Shown: positions 1 to 8,258 of the stretch, in pieces
Layout of the letters: each line of letters starts with the position of its first letter
Numbering within the stretch: position 1 is the first letter of the stretch
Origin: Pseudonocardia hierapolitana
GTDB lineage: Bacteria > Actinomycetota > Actinomycetes > Mycobacteriales > Pseudonocardiaceae
Reading direction: 5' to 3'
Length of the DNA: 64,000 nucleotides
NCBI RefSeq assembly: GCF_007994075.1
Contig: NZ_VIWU01000001.1
Span: forward strand, 4,154,001 to 4,218,000
Position numbers and translations under genes: made by a program
The notes under the pieces: model-generated
The model's input: only the letters and a program-made list of their open reading frames with translations
The model's database searches: none
Told to the model about the DNA's origin: nothing

Positions 1-3000
1 CTGCGGGCGACCCGGCGGCGGCGAGGGCGGCGGCGAGCCCTTCGAGGGCCTGCGAGGTGTCCCGGGGAGCACTGATCTTCCGGGCTAGGTCGTAGGCCTC
101 GCCGTGCAGGCGGAACGCCGTGTGCGGGTCACCGCGTAGCTCGGCGAGGAAGCCGAGCTCGGTGAGCACCATCGGCAGGTGGACCGCGATGTCGGCACAC
201 CGCGGCGTGCCGTCGAGGACCGTGTCGAGATGCTGCTGAGCCGCGTCGAGCCTTCCCTGCCTGCGGCTCGCGTAGCCGAGCACGATGCGGGCGAACGTCA
301 GCCCGTCGTGGAAGCCCTGCTCGGTGGCGACCGCGAGCGCCCGCTCGCCGTGCGCTCTCGCTCGGGCGTGGTCCCCGGATTGCGTCGCGATCCAGCCGAG
401 CCACGCCAGCCGGGACGACACCTCGGGCCACAGGCCGAGCTCCTCGCACCAGCGCAGCCCCTCCCGGTGCAGTGCGGCGGCCCGTTCGTGGTCGGCGCCG
501 AGCTCGGCCAGCGCGCCCAGCCAGCACGTCGCCTGCAGCTGGCCCCAGCGGTCGCCGGTCTCGCGGAACAGCTCGGCCGCCCGGCCGGCTTCGCGTTCCA
601 GGGTGCGGAGGTCGCCGCGCACGTGGGCGAGCCTGGCGCGGCCCAGGCGCGCTGCGCCTTCCGTCCAGCGGTCCCCGCAGGCGCGGCTGATCGCCAGCGC
701 CCGCTCGAACAGCTCGGTGGCACTGGGAAGATCGCTCGCCGTGCCGGTGTCGGCGAGGAACCACGTGGCACGGGCCCGCACGACGGGGTCGGTGATCGCG
801 TCCAGGGCCGGCAGACCCGCCGCGTACGCGGCGGACGCCTCGGGTAGGCCCAGCATGAGTGCGATACCGGCCCGCCACGCCACGGCGGTGGCGCGCAGTC
901 CCGCGGGCGCCGGGCCGTCCAGCGCGAGGGCGGTGTCCAGTGCCCTGCGCGCCTCGTCAAGACGCCCCCGCAGCACCCAGTACCAGCACAGCGTCGTGAC
1001 CAGGCGCAGCGCGCGTTCCGAGTCACTCGCCGCGATCGCGGCTCGCAGGTTGGCCGTCTCGGCGTCGAGCAGGGCGAGCCGGTGCGGCTGCTGCGCACCG
1101 TGCAGGCCGGGCGCGGTCTCTTCGGCCAGTGCCAGGTAGTGGTCGGCGTGGCGGCGGCGCAGGACGTCGTCCTCGCCGGCGTCGTGCAATTTGCCGAGGC
1201 TGTACTCGGCCACGGACTCCAGCAGCCGGAAGCGCCGCCCCGCACCGGGGGTCACCTCGACGAGGGAGCGGTCCACGAGGCGGGCGAGCAGATCCGGCAC
1301 GTCGCACGCCGGCAGATCGTCATCGGCGCTGACTGCCGCGACGGCATCCGCGGTGGCGCCGCCGATGTGCACGGCGAGGCGCCTCAGCAGAACCTGCTCG
1401 GGAGACGTGAGCAGCTCCCAGCTCCAATCGATCATGGCCTGCAGCGTCTGCTGGCGGGGCGGGGCACCGCGGTGGCCGACGCCGAGCAGCCGGAACCTGT
1501 CATCCAGCCGGGCCACGACGCCGTCCAACCCGAGGGCGCGCACGCGCGTGGCCGCCAACTCCAGCGCCAGCGGGATCCCGTCCAGCCGCCGGCACAGCAC
1601 GGCGATCGGCGCCGCCGTGTCCGCATCGAGCCGGAAGCTCGTGGCCGCGGCCGCGGCCCGCGCGACGAACAGCCGGGCTGCGCTGCTGTCCGCGACGTGT
1701 GCCGGGTCGTCGGCGCCCGGCAGGGGTACGTCCAGCGGCGCGACGCTCCACACCACCTCGCCTGCCAGAGCGAGCGGTTCCCGGCTGGTGGCCAGCACCC
1801 GCAGGCCCGGTGCCGCCCGCAGCAGCAGTTCGACGAGGTCGGCGACGTGCTCGACGACGTGTTCACAGTTGTCCAGTACGAGCAGCAGCTGTTGCGGCCG
1901 CAGCACGTCGGCCAGCCGTTCGGGCGGAGAAGCCTGCTGCCCCGGGTGCGCCGTGACCCGGACGTTCAGCGCCGAGAGGGCGGCCTCGGCCAGCGACCCG
2001 AGCACGTCCGGATCGCCGGGCCGCGCGGCCGCGGCCAGCTCGACCAGCCACGCCCCGTCGTCGAAGTCGTCAGCGGCGGCCTCGGCCGCGGCCAGCGCCA
2101 GCCTGGTCTTGCCGACTCCCCCCGGCCCGGTCAGGGTGACCAGCCGGTCGGCGCCGAGCAGCTTCCGCACGTCGATCACGGCGCTGTCCCTGCCGACGAG
2201 CTCCGTGCGCGCGGCGGGAAGGTTGCCCCTGCGTCTGCCCGCTGTGGGCGGGGTCGGGTCGAGCGCCGGGTCCCTCGTGAGGATCGCCTGGTGCAGAGCG
2301 GCCAGTTCCGGGCTCGGGTCGATCCCCAGCTCGTCGGCGAGCCGGGTCTGCACGTCCTGGTAGGTCGCCAGCGCCTCGGCCTGGCGGCCCGCTCGGTACA
2401 GGGCGCGCATCGCGCAGCCGCGCAGCCGTTCCCGCAACGGGTGCTCGGCCACCAGCGCGATGAGCTCGCCGGCGAGCTCGGCGTGCTGGCCGAGCTCGAG
2501 GCGCAGCTCGGCGGCGTCCTCCTGAGCCTCGAGCCGCTGGTCGGCGAGGTGGGCGACGAAGCCTGCGGCGAACGGGGCGTCGGCGAAGTCGGCGAGGGCG
2601 GGCCCGCGCCAGAGCTCCAGCGCCTCGGCGAGCAGCGCCGCCGCTACCCGCGGCTCGGCTCCCCGTGCCTGCGCGGTGAGCCTGGAGAACCGGCGCGCGT
2701 CGACCGCGTCCGGGGCGGGGCGCAGCGCGAAGCCCGCCGGTCCCGACACCACGAGGTCGCGCCCACCCGGTTCGGCGTCCTCCAGTGCACGGCGCAGCTG
2801 CGAGACCTTCGCCAGGAGCGTCGCCTGCGCGCTGGGCGGCGGCCGCTCGCCCCAGATGTCGTCGATCAGCCGATCGGCCGGAACGGGACGGCCCGCGTGC
2901 GCCAGCAGGTCGGCGAGCAGCGCGCGCACCTTCCGGCCGGGGATCCTGACCGGTAGTCCGGCATCCGTCCACACGGCCACCGGACCGAGCACACCGAACC

Positions 3001-3004
3001 GCAC
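1..3004 (-). CDS. SARP/AfsR-family transcriptional regulator (3' end outside window)
   Basis: Likely a cytoplasmic pathway-specific activator of secondary metabolism. About 1001 codons are visible without a stop and the gene leaves the window at its 3' end. The order is an OmpR-type winged helix (residues about 1-90), a bacterial transcriptional activation domain ending near ALATYQDVQTRLADELG (about 95-250), an NB-ARC ATPase with P-loop GPGGVGKTR near residue 295, and a long TPR-like helical tail. This is the AfsR layout rather than a small SARP. The GTG start at 3004 is chosen because the protein begins VRFGVLGPV, typical of the family, and TAGGGT lies 7 nt upstream, which predicts a leaderless mRNA. 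No biosynthetic cluster is visible, so its target is unknown and may lie to the left. Confidence 0.9.
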   Translation of the reverse strand, partial: MRFGVLGPVAVWTDAGLPVRIPGRKVRALLADLLAHAGRPVPADRLIDDIWGERPPPSAQATLLAKVSQLRRALEDAEPGGRDLVVSGPAGFALRPAPDAVDARRFSRLTAQARGAEPRVAAALLAEALELWRGPALADFADAPFAAGFVAHLADQRLEAQEDAAELRLELGQHAELAGELIALVAEHPLRERLRGCAMRALYRAGRQAEALATYQDVQTRLADELGIDPSPELAALHQAILTRDPALDPTPPTAGRRRGNLPAARTELVGRDSAVIDVRKLLGADRLVTLTGPGGVGKTRLALAAAEAAADDFDDGAWLVELAAAARPGDPDVLGSLAEAALSALNVRVTAHPGQQASPPERLADVLRPQQLLLVLDNCEHVVEHVADLVELLLRAAPGLRVLATSREPLALAGEVVWSVAPLDVPLPGADDPAHVADSSAARLFVARAAAAATSFRLDADTAAPIAVLCRRLDGIPLALELAATRVRALGLDGVVARLDDRFRLLGVGHRGAPPRQQTLQAMIDWSWELLTSPEQVLLRRLAVHIGGATADAVAAVSADDDLPACDVPDLLARLVDRSLVEVTPGAGRRFRLLESVAEYSLGKLHDAGEDDVLRRRHADHYLALAEETAPGLHGAQQPHRLALLDAETANLRAAIAASDSERALRLVTTLCWYWVLRGRLDEARRALDTALALDGPAPAGLRATAVAWRAGIALMLGLPEASAAYAAGLPALDAITDPVVRARATWFLADTGTASDLPSATELFERALAISRACGDRWTEGAARLGRARLAHVRGDLRTLEREAGRAAELFRETGDRWGQLQATCWLGALAELGADHERAAALHREGLRWCEELGLWPEVSSRLAWLGWIATQSGDHARARAHGERALAVATEQGFHDGLTFARIVLGYASRRQGRLDAAQQHLDTVLDGTPRCADIAVHLPMVLTELGFLAELRGDPHTAFRLHGEAYDLARKISAPRDTSQALEGLAAALAAAGSPA

Positions 3005-3011
3005 TCGCCCT

Positions 3012-3017
3012 ACCCTA
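3012..3017 (-). promoter_or_regulatory. -10 hexamer TAGGGT of the SARP gene
   Basis: TAGGGT ends 7 nt before the GTG start codon, so transcription should begin at or next to the start codon (leaderless). Confidence 0.5.
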
Positions 3018-3294
3018 GGGCGCGTCTCGGAACGATCTTGGCGTGTCCCTCCGGATCGACGGCCTGGTCCTCGCCGGTTGTGCCGAGCCGGCAGGCGACC
3101 GCAAGGAAATCGAAAGCGCGGCTGTCAGGCTGGCCCCCGTGTCCGAGTTCGCTCCGCATGCCGATGATCGGCGAGGGCGACGGGCCCAGCAGGCGACCGG
3201 CCTGGTGTCGATCACTACGAGCCGGGAACCGGCGTACTGATCTGCACCTTCCGGCTTTCGCCGGTGGCCGTCCACATCCGACAGGAGTTCCTAC

Positions 3295-4200
3295 ATGACC
3301 AGGGCAACGCGTGTCGCGCTCGCCGCGGTGACCGCGCTCGCCGCCGTCGCAGGCTGTGGAGCGGGTGCCGGCAACGGCCCGGAGCCGTCGCAGGCCGCCG
3401 GTGCCCCGGCACCCGGGCGGTACGCCTCGATCGACGGCCTCGAGATGTACTACGAGGTCCACGGTCCGGAGACCGGTCGGCCCCTCGTGCTGCTGCACGG
3501 CTCGTTGTCGGGCATCCAGCCCGACTTCGGCGAGCTCATCCCGGTGCTGGCCAGGGACCGGCGGGTGATCGCCGTCGAGCAGCAGGCGCACGGGCACACC
3601 GCCGACGTCGACCGGCCGTTGCGCGTGGACCAGATGGCGGCCGACACCACCGCGCTGCTGCGGCAGCTCGGTGTGCAGCAGGCCGACGTCCTCGGCTTCA
3701 GCACCGGTGCGGCCGTCGCGCTGGACATGGGTCTGAAGGAGCCGGCCCTGGTGCACAAGCTCGTGCTCGTCTCGCCGATGTACGACCCGGCGGGCATGCA
3801 CCCCGGCCTCATCGAAGGGCTGGCCGGGCTTCAGCCGGAGATGCTGCACGGCACGCCCTTCCACGAGTACTACCTGGCTGCCGCGTCTCGGCCGGACGAC
3901 TTCGGGTCGCTGGTGGAGAAGAACAAGGATCTCCAGCTGAACTACCCGAAGCACTCGGCGAGCACCATCCAGTCGCTGGCAGCCCCGGTCCTCCTCGTGG
4001 TCGGGGACTCCGACGTGGTGCGCATCGATCACGTCACGGAGTTCTTCCGGCTGCTCGGCGGGGCCGTGAACGGCGACATCGCCGGGCTCCCGCAGTCGCA
4101 GCTGGCGGTGCTGCCCGGCACGACGCACATCGGGGTGATGCACCGGCCAGAGCTGCCCTCGATCGTCCCGGCCTTCCTCGACGCCCCGAGGCCGGGGTAG
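3295..4200 (+). CDS. alpha/beta-hydrolase lipoprotein
   Basis: A 301-residue exported esterase or lipase-like hydrolase. The N-terminus is a lipoprotein signal with the lipobox ending at Cys21 (AVAGC), so it should be anchored to the outer face of the membrane. The fold signature HGSLSG is followed by the nucleophile elbow GFSTG (Ser136), an acidic residue in GDSD (Asp238 or Asp240) and a histidine in TTHIG (His278), giving a complete catalytic triad. An AGGAG ribosome site lies 7 nt before the ATG. It stands alone, divergent from the SARP gene and convergent with the oxygenase gene. The substrate cannot be read from sequence. Confidence 0.87.
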   Translation: MTRATRVALAAVTALAAVAGCGAGAGNGPEPSQAAGAPAPGRYASIDGLEMYYEVHGPETGRPLVLLHGSLSGIQPDFGELIPVLARDRRVIAVEQQAHGHTADVDRPLRVDQMAADTTALLRQLGVQQADVLGFSTGAAVALDMGLKEPALVHKLVLVSPMYDPAGMHPGLIEGLAGLQPEMLHGTPFHEYYLAAASRPDDFGSLVEKNKDLQLNYPKHSASTIQSLAAPVLLVVGDSDVVRIDHVTEFFRLLGGAVNGDIAGLPQSQLAVLPGTTHIGVMHRPELPSIVPAFLDAPRPG

Positions 4201-4205
4201 CCGGC

Positions 4206-4221
4206 ACCGAGCCGTCTCGGT
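4206..4221. terminator. short hairpin between convergent genes
   Basis: ACCGAG and CTCGGT form a 6-bp stem with a 4-nt loop between two convergent genes. It has no U-tract; a weak bidirectional terminator is possible. Confidence 0.35.
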
Positions 4222-4240
4222 CGGGCGCAGGGCCGCCGGA

Positions 4241-4939
4241 TCACCGGGCGTTGTGGAAGATGATCCCCAGCACGTGCCGGCTCCCGCTGTGCACGGCGCT
4301 GACCCCGTGCCGCATCTGCACCCGGTGGAACCCGCGGGATCCGTGCTGCGGCCGGTGGTGCACCGGGAACACGACCGCCTCGCCCTGCCGTGGGCGCAAC
4401 ACGATCGGCCGTGACTGCTGGCGTGGGCGCTGCTCCACGAACACGCTCTCGCCGCCGGTGAAGTCCTCGTCGGGGCGGCTGAGCATCACGAGGAACTGCA
4501 GCGGGAAGGTCAGGTCCCCGTAGACGTCCTGGTGCAGGCAGTTGTAACCGCCCGGGCCGTACCGCAGCACGAGCGGCGTGGGACGGTGCTGCCCGGCGGC
4601 GGCGCACTCGGCCAGCAGCGCGTCCAGCTCGGTCGGGAACGTCCGCTCGCCCAGCCGTTCCGCCCAGGTGTTGGCGATCTCCGCGAGTGGCGGGTACAGC
4701 TGCTCCCGCAACTGCTGGACCAGCGGCGGGAGCGGGTCGGCGAAGTACCGGTAGCTGCCTTCGCCGAACGCGTGCCGGGCCATCACCACGGTGCTGCGGA
4801 ACCGCTCGTCCTCGTCGAACATCGCGATCACGTCCGCGCACTGCTCGGGTGCGAGCAGCGCCTGCGTGCCCGCGACGCCGTCGGTGTCGAGGCGCTCCTG
4901 CAGGGCGGGCACGTCCAGTCGGTCGAGCACTGCGGTCAT
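4241..4939 (-). CDS. 2OG-Fe(II) oxygenase
   Basis: A 232-residue cytoplasmic non-haem iron oxygenase that should use 2-oxoglutarate and O2. The iron-binding facial triad is visible: HQD in YNCLHQDVYGD (about residue 155) and a distal His in HGVSAVHSGSRH, followed by the Arg that binds 2-oxoglutarate. Length and motifs fit the prolyl-4-hydroxylase/AlkB-like superfamily, although the SRxxL-type 2OG motif reads GSRHVLG. The ATG at 4939 is preferred; an in-frame GTG at 4957 would add six glycine-rich residues that look like the untranslated GGTGGAGG leader. It is divergent from the P1 peptidase gene with 65 bp between them. The substrate is unknown. Confidence 0.82.
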   Translation of the reverse strand: MTAVLDRLDVPALQERLDTDGVAGTQALLAPEQCADVIAMFDEDERFRSTVVMARHAFGEGSYRYFADPLPPLVQQLREQLYPPLAEIANTWAERLGERTFPTELDALLAECAAAGQHRPTPLVLRYGPGGYNCLHQDVYGDLTFPLQFLVMLSRPDEDFTGGESVFVEQRPRQQSRPIVLRPRQGEAVVFPVHHRPQHGSRGFHRVQMRHGVSAVHSGSRHVLGIIFHNAR

Positions 4940-5004
4940 GCCTCCACCTTCACCCACGTCGGTAAAGCTTGCTGGCGGGAATCGGCCACAGGGATGATGA
5001 TCCG

Positions 5005-6009
5005 ATGCGTCCCGGACCCCACAACGCTCTGACCGACGTTCCCGGCCTGCGCGTGGGCCACGCCTCGCTCGAGGGGCCGGGCGCTATGAGCGGCACGACG
5101 GTCGTGCTCGCCCCCGAGGGCGGCGCGGTGGCCGGTGCGGACGTCCGGGGCGCGGCGCCCGGCACGCGTGAGACCGACCTGCTGCACCCGGGTGCCACCG
5201 TCCAGCGGGTGCACGCCGTGGTGCTCTCCGGTGGCAGCGCCTACGGGCTCGCGGCGGCCGGCGGTGTGGTGGCCCGGCTCGAGGAGGCGGGCATCGGCTT
5301 CCCCGTGCCGGGTGGAGTCGTGCCGATCGTGCCGGGCGCCGTCGTGTTCGACCTCGGCCGCGGCGGCGACTTCACCGTCCGGCCGGACGCGGCCACCGGC
5401 GCCGCCGCCTACGACGCGGCGAGCGACGGGCCGATACCGCAGGGTGTCGTCGGCGCAGGCACCGGTGCTCTCGCAGGCGGGATCAAGGGCGGGATCGGTA
5501 CGGCCAGCGCCGTGCTGGACGACGGAGCGGTCGTTGCGGCCCTCGTCGTCGCGAACGCCGCCGGCTCGGCGGTCGATCCGGCGACCGGGGAGCTGTACGG
5601 GGTGCGCGCCGGGCTGCCCGGCGAGTTCCCGGCGGTCAGCGTCGACGCCGCGGCCCTCGACGAGCTGCGCGCAGCGCCCCAGCCGCCCGCGCTGGGCACT
5701 GCCACCACGCTCGCCGTCGTGGCCACGGACGTCACGCTGGACAAGGCCGGGTGCGGGCGGCTGGCGACCATGGGCCACGACGGCCTCGCCCGCGCCGTCG
5801 CGCCCGCCCACACCGCGACCGACGGCGACGTGGTCTTCGGGCTGTCCACCGCAACCCGGCCCACCCCGGACCTACCCGGCCTCGTCGCGCTGCACGCCGC
5901 GGCCGCCGACGTCGTCAGCCGGGCGATCGCGCACGCGCTGCTCGCGGCGGAGGGGGTGGCGACCAGGGCCCGGACCTGGCGCAGCTACCGCGACATCGTC
6001 GGGGGGTAG
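5005..6009 (+). CDS. P1-family (S58, DmpA-like) peptidase
   Basis: A 334-residue member of the L-aminopeptidase/D-esterase (DmpA, nylon oligomer hydrolase) family. These Ntn-hydrolase-fold enzymes are made as a precursor that cleaves itself to expose the nucleophile. Conserved blocks are present: NALTDVPGLRVGHA at the start, GTTVVLAPEGG, SGGSAYGLAAAGG, GTGALAGGIKGGIGTAS and a late segment around TDGDVVFGLST. The exact autocleavage residue cannot be fixed by eye. The ATG at 5005 starts directly before the conserved N-terminus; a longer reading from 4969 adds residues overlapping the promoter region. It has no signal peptide and stands as a single gene. Confidence 0.88.
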   Translation: MRPGPHNALTDVPGLRVGHASLEGPGAMSGTTVVLAPEGGAVAGADVRGAAPGTRETDLLHPGATVQRVHAVVLSGGSAYGLAAAGGVVARLEEAGIGFPVPGGVVPIVPGAVVFDLGRGGDFTVRPDAATGAAAYDAASDGPIPQGVVGAGTGALAGGIKGGIGTASAVLDDGAVVAALVVANAAGSAVDPATGELYGVRAGLPGEFPAVSVDAAALDELRAAPQPPALGTATTLAVVATDVTLDKAGCGRLATMGHDGLARAVAPAHTATDGDVVFGLSTATRPTPDLPGLVALHAAAADVVSRAIAHALLAAEGVATRARTWRSYRDIVGG

Positions 6010-6171
6010 CGGACGGCGGCCCGCTGATCGATCCCACGAGCACGACGGCGCCCCGCTCGGTACCTCGTACTGCTCGCACCCGGAGCCCGCGCTGTTGCGG
6101 CGGATGTCGAGAACGGCGGCCCGGCCTCGACGTCCCGGTCGAGAACACCCTCCGACCGGAAGAAGCCAGTC

Positions 6172-6555
6172 ATGAACCTCCTCGCCGTCCTCGTCTCCGC
6201 CGTCGTCGCGTTCCTGGCGAGCGGCGCCTACTACGCCGCCCTCGGCTCCCGGCTCGCGCGGCTCTCGCCCGCCTACGCCGGGCCGCGCCGATCGGTTCCG
6301 GTCACGGCGGTGGTCGAGCTGGTCCGGGGCGGCGCCGTCGCGGCCGCCGTGGCGTGGCTCGTCACGGGCCTGGGGATCGGCGGGCTCGTCCCGGCACTGG
6401 GGCTCGCGCTCGTGCTCTGGGTCGCGTTCCCGGCCGTCCTGCTGTCCGGGTCGGTGTTCCACGAGCGGGTGCCCGCGCCCCTTGCCGCGATCCACGCCGG
6501 CGACTGGCTGCTGAAGCTCGTCCTGATCGCCGGCATCGTCACGGTGTGGCCCTGA
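6172..6555 (+). CDS. DUF1761 small membrane protein
   Basis: A 127-residue protein with four predicted membrane helices (about residues 3-25, 45-70, 73-93 and 107-125) and the DUF1761 pattern of a glycine and tyrosine-rich first helix (FLASGAYYAALG) and a conserved HAGDWLLKL segment near the end. GGAAGAAG lies about 7 nt before the ATG. The function of this family is unknown. It ends 4 bp before the convergent moaD gene. Confidence 0.75.
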   Translation: MNLLAVLVSAVVAFLASGAYYAALGSRLARLSPAYAGPRRSVPVTAVVELVRGGAVAAAVAWLVTGLGIGGLVPALGLALVLWVAFPAVLLSGSVFHERVPAPLAAIHAGDWLLKLVLIAGIVTVWP

Positions 6556-6559
6556 GGGC

Positions 6560-6823
6560 TCAGCCTCCGGCGAAGGGCGGCAGGACGTCCAGCGTGGCCC
6601 CGGCCGGCAGCGGTGTGGACCGGTCGCGGACGGCGACCTCGTCGAGCAGGTAACTGCAGCGGGCGAGCACCCGGCCCAGCCCGGCGCCGTGGCGTTCGCG
6701 GATGGTCCGGATCGCGTCGTCGACCGTGCCGGCCACCTCGAGGAGCTCGGTCTCGACGCCCGCGGCGGCGCGGGCCGCCGCGAAGTAGCGCACGGTGATG
6801 GTGACGGTCGTCGTGGACGTCAT
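6560..6823 (-). CDS. moaD: MoaD-type molybdopterin synthase small subunit
   Basis: An 87-residue beta-grasp protein ending in the essential Gly-Gly tail (PPFAGG). In molybdenum cofactor synthesis the thiocarboxylated C-terminus donates sulfur to cyclic pyranopterin monophosphate together with MoaE. The body (ITVRYFAAARAAAG, LLDEVAVRD, LPAGATLDVLPPF) matches MoaD rather than ThiS. It starts 1 bp after the moaA stop, so the two genes form one translationally coupled unit. No moaE is visible in this window. Confidence 0.9.
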   Translation of the reverse strand: MTSTTTVTITVRYFAAARAAAGVETELLEVAGTVDDAIRTIRERHGAGLGRVLARCSYLLDEVAVRDRSTPLPAGATLDVLPPFAGG

Positions 6824-6824
6824 C

Positions 6825-7886
6825 TCAGCCGCCGATCGCGCTCATCGGACGGTCGGGCTGCAGGAACCCGGGATCGTCGATCCCGTGCCCGGCGAGCTTG
6901 CCCCACATGGCGTGCCGCCACGTGTCGGCGATCTCGGCGTCGGACGCGCCACCCCGCACCAGCGCCCGCAGGTCGGTCTCCGTGCGGGCGAACAGGCACG
7001 AGCGGACCTGACCGTCGGCGGTGAGCCGGGTGCGGTCGCAGGCGCCGCAGAACGGACGGGTGACGGAGGCGATCACGCCGACGACGGCCGGGCCGCCGTC
7101 CACCAGCCAGCGTTCGGCCGGCGCGCCGCCGCGCTCGGTGGTGTCCGGCGTGAGCGTGTAGCTCTGCCGCAGCCGCTCCATCACCTCGCCCGCCGTGATC
7201 ATCTCGGAGCGTTCCCAGCCGTGCTGGGCGTCGAGCGGCATCTGCTCGATGAAGCGCTGCTCGTAGCCGTGCTCGAGGGCGAAGCGCAGGAGCGGGACGG
7301 CCTCGTCGTCGTTCACGCCGCGCAGGAGCACGCTGTTGATCTTGATGGGGTCGAGGCCCGCGGTGCGCGCGGCGGCGAGCCCCTCCAGGACGTCCGCGAG
7401 GCGGTCGCGGCGCGTGATCGTGGCGAACCGGTCCGGCCGGAGCGTGTCCATCGAGACGTTGAGCCGGTTGACGCCGGCCTCGGCGAGCGCCTCCGCCCGG
7501 CGGCCGAGGCCGATGCCGTTGGTGGTGAGCGAGATGTCGGGTCGCGGTTGCAGCGCGGCCGACGCGGCGATGAGGTTCTCCAGCCCGCGGCGCAGCAACG
7601 GCTCGCCACCGGTGAACCGCAGCTCGTGCACGCCGAGGTCGCGCACCGCGATCGTGATCAGCCGGATCAGCTCGTCGTCGGTGAGCTGCTCGTCGCGCGG
7701 CATCCAGTCCAGCCCCTCGGCCGGCATGCAGTACGAGCAGCGCAGGTTGCAGCGGTCGGTGAGGGAGATCCGCAAGTCGGTGGCGACCCTGCCGAACGAG
7801 TCGACGAGCCGCGGGTCGGCGGGACGCGCCGGATCGCGGGGGGTCGCGCCCCGCACCGCCGGAAGTCCGAGCTCGGTTGCCGTCAC
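6825..7886 (-). CDS. moaA: GTP 3',8-cyclase MoaA
   Basis: A 353-residue radical-SAM enzyme for the first step of molybdenum cofactor synthesis: it converts GTP to 3',8-cyclo-GTP, which MoaC then processes. The N-terminal 4Fe-4S cluster motif is Cys46, Cys50 and Cys53 (CNLRCSYC). The C-terminal cluster cysteines lie in PFCGACDRTR and RSCLF. The protein ends in Gly-Gly, the tail characteristic of active MoaA. The GTG start at 7886 has TACGCT 6 nt upstream. It is the first gene of moaA-moaD and sits next to modABC, so cofactor synthesis and molybdate import are physically grouped. Confidence 0.96.
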   Translation of the reverse strand: MTATELGLPAVRGATPRDPARPADPRLVDSFGRVATDLRISLTDRCNLRCSYCMPAEGLDWMPRDEQLTDDELIRLITIAVRDLGVHELRFTGGEPLLRRGLENLIAASAALQPRPDISLTTNGIGLGRRAEALAEAGVNRLNVSMDTLRPDRFATITRRDRLADVLEGLAAARTAGLDPIKINSVLLRGVNDDEAVPLLRFALEHGYEQRFIEQMPLDAQHGWERSEMITAGEVMERLRQSYTLTPDTTERGGAPAERWLVDGGPAVVGVIASVTRPFCGACDRTRLTADGQVRSCLFARTETDLRALVRGGASDAEIADTWRHAMWGKLAGHGIDDPGFLQPDRPMSAIGG

Positions 7887-7892
7887 GCCACG

Positions 7893-7898
7893 AGCGTA
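7893..7898 (-). promoter_or_regulatory. -10 hexamer TACGCT of moaA
   Basis: TACGCT ends 6 nt before the GTG start codon, predicting a leaderless moaA-moaD mRNA. The 22-bp repeat array starts about 120 bp further upstream. Confidence 0.5.
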
Positions 7899-8017
7899 AT
7901 AGCCCCAAAAGGGTCCCGGAGGGACGCTGGATCACGGCATGGTCACCGTTCCGCAGCTGCGCCTGCCAGAATCCAGAACCCCCGCAGATGCCGCTCCACG
8001 AGCTGTCCAAAAGTTTG

Positions 8018-8254
8018 GCCGAGTCCGACGTACGAACACGGCGAGTCCGACATCCGGCGCGGGTGAGTCCGGCGTCCAGTCACGGCGAGCCCGCCGTACG
8101 CGCACGTGCCGTGCCCGCGCGCGGTACCGCAACGCCGAACTCGCCTGTCGGGGTGTCGGACTCGCCGTGCCGGAGCGTCGGACTCGCCGTGTCGGGATGT
8201 CGGACTCGCCGTGCGGAAACGTCGGACTCGCCGGGTGGGGGTGTCGGACCCGCC
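8018..8254. repeat. head-to-head array of 22-bp-period repeats
   Basis: The 370 bp between moaA and the acyl-CoA dehydrogenase gene hold about ten copies of a 12-mer. Four copies read GGCGAGTCCGAC or close variants (8018, 8040, 8062, 8084), exactly 22 bp apart. Five copies in the opposite orientation read GTCGGACTCGCC (8155, 8177, 8199, 8221, 8243), again exactly 22 bp apart, with a degenerate copy at 8134. The 10-bp spacers are similar but not identical. The two halves are inverted relative to each other. No gene is supported here. Confidence 0.9.
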
Positions 8255-8258
8255 TGCG

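Noticed and set aside
8018..8254. Regularly spaced repeats resembling a small CRISPR array
   Set aside because: The unit is 12 bp with 10-bp spacers that resemble one another, the two halves are inverted, and no cas gene is present.
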